In this document: positions 6,472 to 10,205 of the stretch, in pieces
Numbering within the stretch: the first letter of the stretch is position 1
Layout of the letters: each line of letters starts with the position of its first letter
Origin: Acidovorax delafieldii
Lineage (GTDB): Bacteria; Pseudomonadota; Gammaproteobacteria; Burkholderiales; Burkholderiaceae_C
Reading direction: 5' to 3'
NCBI GenBank assembly: GCA_002327945.1
Contig: DCVY01000221.1
Location: forward strand, 1 to 10,205
DNA: 10,205 nt
Made by a program: the position numbers and the translations under genes
Notes under the pieces: generated by a model
Seen by the model: only the letters and a program-made list of their open reading frames with translations
Databases searched by the model: none
Told to the model about the DNA's origin: nothing

Positions 6472-7191
6472 TCACGCCTGCATGAACCGATAAAAATTGC
6501 GCAGCATGCCGGCCGTGGCACCCCAGATGTAGCGGCTCCTGTCGCCATCCTGGTAGGGCATGGAGAACCACTCGCGGCGAACGCCTTCCCACTCGAAAAC
6601 GTGGCGCTGGTGGTGGGCCGGATTCAGCACAAACGCCAGCGGCACCTCGAATACATCAGCCACTTCATAGGGGTTGGGATGCAGCACGCAATCGGGCTGC
6701 ACCAGCGCCACCACCGGCGTGATGATGAATGACGAACCGGTGACATAGGTGGGCAGAACGCCCAGCACTTCGACAAAGCGCCGCTCCAGCCCCACCTCTT
6801 CTTCGGCCTCGCGCAAGGCCGTGTCGGCCGTGTCGGCATCTTGCGCATCCGCCCGCCCGCCCGGAAAAGCCACCTGGCCCGAGTGGTTGGACAGATGCGC
6901 CGTCCGCTCCGTCAGCAGCACCATGGGCTGCTCGCGCAGCACGATGGGCACCAGCACGGAGGCATGGGCTGGCTCGCGATGCAGGATTTTCTTTTCCAGC
7001 ACTACCTCGGGCGTCCACACGGGTGGATGGGCAAAGCGCGTCCGCAGGGCCTGCGGCGTCTGGGCGTGCACCGGCACCGCGGGCAGATGCGCATCCACCC
7101 CCACCACCGGAACGGCGCGAGGATCGAAGTCGGGCAGCGTCGACAGCGGTGCGGGAAGGACCAATGGAACAGGGGTAGGCGACGGATTCAC
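6472..7191 (-). CDS. nudL: NudL-type Nudix hydrolase, probable CoA pyrophosphatase
   Basis: Predicted to hydrolyse coenzyme A and derivatives to phosphopantetheine and 3',5'-ADP. From the GTG at 7191 it is 239 residues. It shows the UPF0035-type signature LLTERTAHL followed by SGQVAFPGG (92-112), merging into a Nudix box with Asp (D118) in place of the usual Glu, then ALREAEEEVGL (125-135), which supplies the metal-binding acidic residues. The Asp and the one-residue-longer box match E. coli NudL as I recall it. The C-terminal YIWGATAGMLRN (221-232) is also typical. The start is uncertain. A TTG at 7233 is in frame but lies in the T-tract of the rplS terminator; the GTG has a weak AGG seven bases upstream. 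Transcription may come from readthrough past that terminator, since no clear promoter lies in the short gap. Confidence 0.88.
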   Translation of the reverse strand: MNPSPTPVPLVLPAPLSTLPDFDPRAVPVVGVDAHLPAVPVHAQTPQALRTRFAHPPVWTPEVVLEKKILHREPAHASVLVPIVLREQPMVLLTERTAHLSNHSGQVAFPGGRADAQDADTADTALREAEEEVGLERRFVEVLGVLPTYVTGSSFIITPVVALVQPDCVLHPNPYEVADVFEVPLAFVLNPAHHQRHVFEWEGVRREWFSMPYQDGDRSRYIWGATAGMLRNFYRFMQA

Positions 7192-7223
7192 GACAAGCCT
7201 GGAACAAAAGACCCAAGGGGCCG

Positions 7224-7264
7224 CAAAAAACAAAAAGCCGCTACAGGCAGATGCTGTAGCGGCT
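7224..7264 (-). terminator. Rho-independent terminator of the rpsP-rimM-trmD-rplS operon
   Basis: A perfect 11-bp stem (arms 7236-7246 and 7254-7264, AGCCGCTACAG with CTGTAGCGGCT) with a 7-base loop begins 22 bases after the rplS stop. In the minus-strand RNA it is followed by a long U-rich tract broken by a single G. This is a textbook intrinsic terminator in the rplS direction. Confidence 0.93.
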
Positions 7265-7286
7265 CCGGTCAGGGATGGCCTGTGCC

Positions 7287-7679
7287 TTATGCGGCAACGG
7301 CGGTTGCGGCTGCAACCTTGACACGCGAAGGCAGCTTTTCCTTGATACGTGCCGACTTGCCGCTGCGTTCACGCAGGTAGTACAGCTTGGCGCGGCGCAC
7401 ATCACCACGGCGCTTGACTTCAATGTTGGCAATCAGCGGGCTGTAAGTCTGGAACGTACGTTCCACGCCTTCGCCGCTGGAGATCTTGCGCACGGTGAAG
7501 CCGCTGTTCAGGCCGCGATTGCGTTTGGCAATCACCACGCCTTCGTAGGCCTGCACGCGCTTGCGCGTGCCTTCAACCACGTTCACGCTCACGATGACAG
7601 TGTCGCCAGGGGCAAACACGGGAATCGTCTTGTTCAAGCGGGCAATTTCTTCCGCTTCCAGGGTCTGGATCAGGTTCAT
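7287..7679 (-). CDS. rplS: 50S ribosomal protein L19
   Basis: Large-subunit ribosomal protein at the interface with the 30S subunit. The 130-residue product starts [11 protein letters not shown] and has the typical [29 protein letters not shown], and RRAKLYYLR followed by GKSARIKEK. It is longer than E. coli L19 (about 115 residues) because of an Ala-rich C-terminal tail (VAAATAVAA). The start at 7679 is chosen because the protein family begins at this Met; an in-frame ATG ten codons upstream (7709) gives a non-family extension. Only a weak GGA lies upstream. It is the last gene of the operon, 140 bases after trmD rather than tightly coupled, and has its own candidate promoter and a hairpin-containing leader. 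Confidence 0.97.
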   Translation of the reverse strand: MNLIQTLEAEEIARLNKTIPVFAPGDTVIVSVNVVEGTRKRVQAYEGVVIAKRNRGLNSGFTVRKISSGEGVERTFQTYSPLIANIEVKRRGDVRRAKLYYLRERSGKSARIKEKLPSRVKVAAATAVAA

Positions 7680-7739
7680 TTTGGTATCCAACGATCTTGT
7701 CCGCGCCAAAAATGGCAGCGTCGGGATTGACGATTCAGG

Positions 7740-7780
7740 GTTTTGCGGCAGGCTTTGCAGGCAAAGCGTCTGGGCAAAAC
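7740..7780 (-). promoter_or_regulatory. Two-tier stem-loop in the rplS 5' leader
   Basis: Nested inverted repeats lie in the trmD-rplS gap. The outer arms are 7740-7746 (GTTTTGC) and 7774-7780 (GCAAAAC), a perfect 7 bp. The inner arms are 7752-7757 (GCTTTG) and 7762-7767 (CAAAGC), a perfect 6 bp with a 4-base loop. Internal loops of 5 and 6 bases separate the two stems. The structure sits about 60 bases before the rplS start and could be an autoregulatory or stabilising element. Confidence 0.5.
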
Positions 7781-7808
7781 GGCCGGCCAGAGGATCGAAA
7801 AGCTTTTG

Positions 7809-7837
7809 ATTATAGCAATTCAGGCCTGCTTGGCCAA
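7809..7837 (-). promoter_or_regulatory. Candidate sigma70-like promoter for rplS
   Basis: On the minus strand, TTGGCC (7832-7837) and a perfect TATAAT (7809-7814) are separated by 17 bases. The -35 overlaps the last codons of trmD and the -10 lies just beyond its stop. Initiation near 7802 would give a leader of about 120 bases containing the stem-loop at 7740-7780. Confidence 0.55.
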
Positions 7838-8578
7838 TACAGCCTCATCGGCGGGCGCCAGACGCCCCGATTTGCGCGCGGCCTCGATCAGGTCAGGCCG
7901 GTGCTTTGCGGTGATAGCCAGGCGCTGATCGCGCCGCCAGCGCTCAATCTGCGCATGGTGCCCCGATAACAGCGGCGCGGGCACCGGGCGCCCCGCCCAC
8001 TCCTCGGGGCGGGTGTAGTGGGGGCAATCGAGCAGGCCATCGAGCGCCGGATTAAAACTGTCCAGCTGGTGGCTGCCCTCGCCATGGAGAACGCCCGGTT
8101 GCAGACGCGCCACGGCGTCGAGCAAGGCCATGGCGGCAATTTCACCGCCCGACAGCACGAAATCGCCCAGGCTCAGCTGCACATCGACATGGGCATCGAT
8201 GAAGCGCTGGTCGATCCCTTCGTAACGCCCGCACAGCAAAACAGCGCCTGCACTGGCCGACCAGCGCTCCACCGCCGCATGGTTAAGGGCTTCTCCAATG
8301 GGCGAAAAAAGGACCAGCGGTGCCTGGCCGTCTTCAGGCTCACCCCGTTCGGCCCGGATGGCCGCCAGGCAACGCGCCAGGGGCTCGGCCAGCATCACCA
8401 TGCCCGGGCCGCCGCCAAACGGCCGGTCGTCCACGCGGCGGTAGTTGCCCTCGGCATAGTCGCGCGGGTTCCACAGATGCACATCGACCTGCCCGCTGGC
8501 ATAGGCACGGCGGGTCACACCGCTGGCCAGAAACGGCGCGAACAACTCTGGAAACAGGGTGATGATGTCAAAACGCAT
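7820..8578 (-). CDS. trmD: tRNA (guanine-N1-)-methyltransferase (m1G37)
   Basis: A SPOUT-class methyltransferase that uses SAM to methylate G37 next to the anticodon, preventing +1 frameshifting. The 252-residue product begins [13 protein letters not shown], the standard start of the family. It shows [11 protein letters not shown] (52-62), [10 protein letters not shown] (115-124), the [11 protein letters not shown] knot region, [10 protein letters not shown] and [14 protein letters not shown]. Length and motifs are normal. It starts 29 bases after the rimM stop, with no strong Shine-Dalgarno. An in-frame ATG 21 codons upstream (8641) lies inside rimM and was not used. Third gene of the rpsP-rimM-trmD-rplS operon. 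Confidence 0.97.
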   Translation of the reverse strand: MRFDIITLFPELFAPFLASGVTRRAYASGQVDVHLWNPRDYAEGNYRRVDDRPFGGGPGMVMLAEPLARCLAAIRAERGEPEDGQAPLVLFSPIGEALNHAAVERWSASAGAVLLCGRYEGIDQRFIDAHVDVQLSLGDFVLSGGEIAAMALLDAVARLQPGVLHGEGSHQLDSFNPALDGLLDCPHYTRPEEWAGRPVPAPLLSGHHAQIERWRRDQRLAITAKHRPDLIEAARKSGRLAPADEAVLAKQA

Positions 8579-8607
8579 GGTGCGCGCCGAGCCGGGGCAA
8601 GGGCCGA

Positions 8608-9177
8608 TCAGTAGTCCGGCTGCCAATCGACCGTGATGCACTTTTCAGGCAAATCCACCTTGTCGACAAACGCCGAGACGAACGGGATCATGCGCTCCTG
8701 GGCCTTGCCGTCCTGCTCGTAGGCCAGCACCAGCACGGTTTGGGGACCAGTGGACATCATTTCCTGCACCTGGCCCAGCGCCACGCCTTCGCGGTTGACA
8801 ACCTGAAGGCCGATCAGATCCACCCAGTAATACTCGTCTTGCGTGGTGACTGGAAAGCTCGACCGTGGCACAAAGATGCGCGCGCCGCGCAGGGCCTGCG
8901 CAGCATCTCGGTCGTCAATGCCCTGCGCCCAAGCCACCACCGTGTCGGAATGGTCCTTGGCCTGGCGAATCTGCAACAACACCGTGCCAGAAAATGTCTT
9001 GGCACCACGCTCAGACGGTTGCAGATACCAGCGCTTGGCGGCAAACAGGGCCTCGGGATTGGTGCTGTGCGACACCACCTTGAACCAGCCCTTGACGCCC
9101 CAGGCGTCAGCAATGCGTCCCACCTCGACGGCATCGGCGGGGAGTTCGGCAGGTTCGAGCGTCAGGGGTGCAGCCAT
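8608..9177 (-). CDS. rimM: Ribosome maturation factor RimM
   Basis: A 30S assembly factor that binds S19 and promotes maturation of the 16S rRNA 3' (head) domain. The 189-residue product has the N-terminal RimM domain (VGRIADAWGVKGWFKV, about 18-33). A C-terminal PRC-barrel follows, with EYYWVDLIG, where the aromatic YYW-type motif is the known S19-binding feature, and an ending of the IPFV/FVDKVDL/VDW type. Length is close to E. coli RimM. The start at 9177 is chosen because upstream in-frame codons would run into the terminator-like hairpin at 9199-9243. There is no clear Shine-Dalgarno, in keeping with low expression. It lies between rpsP and trmD in the conserved operon. Confidence 0.96.
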   Translation of the reverse strand: MAAPLTLEPAELPADAVEVGRIADAWGVKGWFKVVSHSTNPEALFAAKRWYLQPSERGAKTFSGTVLLQIRQAKDHSDTVVAWAQGIDDRDAAQALRGARIFVPRSSFPVTTQDEYYWVDLIGLQVVNREGVALGQVQEMMSTGPQTVLVLAYEQDGKAQERMIPFVSAFVDKVDLPEKCITVDWQPDY

Positions 9178-9198
9178 GGTGTATTTCGTGCATAAAAG

Positions 9199-9243
9199 AA
9201 AAGGGCGGGTTCCGCCGGGCAAGCCAACGGAACCCGCCCTTTT
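9199..9243 (-). terminator. Strong terminator-like hairpin between rpsP and rimM
   Basis: A perfect 16-bp inverted repeat (arms 9199-9214 and 9228-9243, AAAAGGGCGGGTTCCG with its complement) with a 13-base loop starts 9 bases after the rpsP stop. In the minus-strand RNA the stem ends in UUUU followed by CUUUUA, so it looks like an intrinsic terminator or attenuator. As it is internal to the operon, it probably lowers rimM-trmD transcription relative to rpsP. Confidence 0.85.
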
Positions 9244-9252
9244 CGGGGCGCT

Positions 9253-9504
9253 TTAAGCAGCCTTCTTGGCGGCTTGCTTGATCAGGCGGTCCACCGTGGG
9301 CGAAGACTGGGCGCCGACGCTCTTCCAATACGTCAGACGGTCCTGCACTATGCGCAGACCTTCTTCGGTTTCCTTGGCGGTGGGGTTGTAAAAGCCGATG
9401 CGCTCGATGAAGCGGCCATCACGGCGCACGCGCTTGTCAGCAACAACGATGTTGAAAAAAGGACGACCTTTGGAGCCGCCGCGGGAGAGTCGAATGACGA
9501 CCAT
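9253..9504 (-). CDS. rpsP: 30S ribosomal protein S16
   Basis: A small-subunit protein needed for 30S assembly that binds 16S rRNA. The 83-residue product starts [16 protein letters not shown] and contains [22 protein letters not shown] and [12 protein letters not shown], all diagnostic of S16, with normal length. A good Shine-Dalgarno AAGGA (9511-9515) sits six bases before the ATG, in contrast to the weak sites of rimM and trmD. First gene of the rpsP-rimM-trmD-rplS operon, followed at once by a strong hairpin. The C-terminus is Ala/Lys-rich. Confidence 0.98.
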   Translation of the reverse strand: MVVIRLSRGGSKGRPFFNIVVADKRVRRDGRFIERIGFYNPTAKETEEGLRIVQDRLTYWKSVGAQSSPTVDRLIKQAAKKAA

Positions 9505-9510
9505 GATTTA

Positions 9511-9515
9511 TCCTT
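9511..9515 (-). promoter_or_regulatory. Ribosome binding site of rpsP
   Basis: AAGGA on the minus strand, six bases upstream of the rpsP ATG. It is the clearest Shine-Dalgarno in the window and fixes the S16 start. Confidence 0.8.
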
Positions 9516-9629
9516 CGGGTGGTGAACTCCGGCAACATTTGCCTTGAGCCACAGTGTTCGCAACCATATTCGCAACGCTTGAGACACGCGACATGGCCAC
9601 CCGGCCAGCGACACGCTGCAAAGCCCGCG

Positions 9630-9658
9630 ATTATATCCATTTCCCCTTTTCATGCCCA
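9630..9658 (-). promoter_or_regulatory. Candidate sigma70-like promoter of the rpsP operon
   Basis: On the minus strand, TGGGCA (9653-9658) and a perfect TATAAT (9630-9635) are separated by 17 bases. Initiation near 9623 would leave a leader of about 118 bases before rpsP. The -35 box overlaps the first codons of the divergent acetyltransferase gene. Confidence 0.55.
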
Positions 9659-10173
9659 CTATTCGTTCCAGCACCGACAGCGACCGGCCTGCCATCACCG
9701 CCATCCGTGCCCACCATGTGCTGCACGGCACGGGCACGTTCGAGATCGACCCGCCCACCGAGGCCGGCATGGCCGCACGCCGCGCGGGCATGCTGGCACG
9801 CGGCTTGCCCTGGCTGTTGGCAGAAAAGGACGGCCAGATTCTGGGCTTTGCCTACGCCAACTGGTTCAAGCCGCGCCCTGCCTACCGCTACTCTGCCGAA
9901 GATTCGATTTATGCGGCCGACAGTGCGCGCGGCATGGGTGTGGGGCGCAAGCTGCTGGCCGAACTGGCGGCGCAGGCCGAGGCTGCCGGCGTGCGTAAAC
10001 TGCTGGCCGTGATTGGCGACTCGGCCAATGCCTGCTCCATCGGATTGCACCGCGCGCTGGGCTTCGCCCACGTCGGTGTCCTGCGTTCAATGGGCTGGAA
10101 ATTCGGCGCCTGGCGTGACATCGTGCTGATGGAAAAGACCCTGGGCGCCGGTGACACCACTTCGCCGGAATAA
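9652..10173 (+). CDS. GNAT N-acetyltransferase, phosphinothricin/methionine-sulfoximine acetyltransferase-like
   Basis: An acetyl-CoA-dependent N-acetyltransferase. Its closest recognised type is the Pat/Bar/MddA group, which acetylates glutamate analogues such as phosphinothricin and methionine sulfoximine; the natural substrate here is not known. The 173-residue product has the N-terminal GTFEIDPPT (28-36), the family-typical KPRPAYRY (73-80) and EDSIY (83-87). The acetyl-CoA loop is RGMGVG (93-98), followed by a NACSIGLHRALGF motif (126-138) and a C-terminal KFGAWRD (150-156). It is divergent from rpsP, with 147 bases between the starts. No Shine-Dalgarno is visible, and the rpsP promoter overlaps its start. 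A possible weak forward promoter (GCGACA at 9608-9613, TTATAT at 9631-9636) shares the same AT-rich core. Confidence 0.9.
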   Translation: MPTIRSSTDSDRPAITAIRAHHVLHGTGTFEIDPPTEAGMAARRAGMLARGLPWLLAEKDGQILGFAYANWFKPRPAYRYSAEDSIYAADSARGMGVGRKLLAELAAQAEAAGVRKLLAVIGDSANACSIGLHRALGFAHVGVLRSMGWKFGAWRDIVLMEKTLGAGDTTSPE

Positions 10174-10205
10174 TCGGGGCATGAAACATAACCCCCACGC
10201 TCCCC

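Noticed and set aside
6414..6548. 45-codon extension of the CobD-like protein
   Set aside because: It runs back over the nudL stop and is not hydrophobic or family-like. The ATG at 6413 begins a membrane segment.
7192..7233. TTG start for NudL
   Set aside because: It would place the start codon inside the T-tract of the rplS terminator; the GTG at 7191 is more plausible.
10181..10205. ATG eight bases after the acetyltransferase stop, possibly the next gene
   Set aside because: Only eight codons are visible before the window ends, which is too little to support a call.

Overview
This is an ordinary, gene-dense housekeeping segment of a high-GC betaproteobacterial chromosome, most likely from Comamonadaceae (Acidovorax, Comamonas or a relative). 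The assignment rests on the gene content, the protein sequences and two embedded repeats that resemble, from memory, palindromic elements common in that family; no search was run. No phage, IS, CRISPR, rRNA or tRNA was found, and base composition looks even across the window.

Layout. Bases 1-1846 (-) hold the 5' part of a DEAD-box RNA helicase with an arginine/glycine-rich tail that runs off the left edge. Bases 1847-2161 are a non-coding gap with a hairpin, a candidate promoter and a structured helicase leader. Bases 2162-2740 (-) are oligoribonuclease orn. Divergent from it, 2778-5380 (+) is a tight three-gene cluster: a Ste24-type M48 membrane metallopeptidase, pterin-4a-carbinolamine dehydratase (phhB) and the ribosome-assembly GTPase rsgA. 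Convergent to that are a CobD/CbiB-family membrane protein (5427-6413, -) and a NudL-type Nudix CoA pyrophosphatase (6472-7191, -). Next is the classical rpsP-rimM-trmD-rplS operon (9504 down to 7287, -), and divergent from it a GNAT acetyltransferase of the phosphinothricin/methionine-sulfoximine type (9652-10173, +).

How the genes work together. The theme is RNA and ribosome metabolism: S16 and L19, RimM (30S maturation), TrmD (tRNA m1G37), RsgA (30S maturation GTPase), a DEAD-box helicase and Orn (final step of RNA decay). The signals inside the rpsP operon suggest uneven output. A 16-bp terminator-like hairpin lies between rpsP and rimM, a good sigma70-like promoter precedes rplS, and a strong intrinsic terminator follows rplS. 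This would give high S16 and L19 but low RimM and TrmD.

The least expected signal is a pair of related ~57-bp palindrome-containing elements embedded in the coding sequences of phhB and rsgA. They are read in different frames, so they look like DNA-level repeats that became protein-coding. A 17-bp tandem duplication then supplies the rsgA stop codon. No entirely new system is evident.
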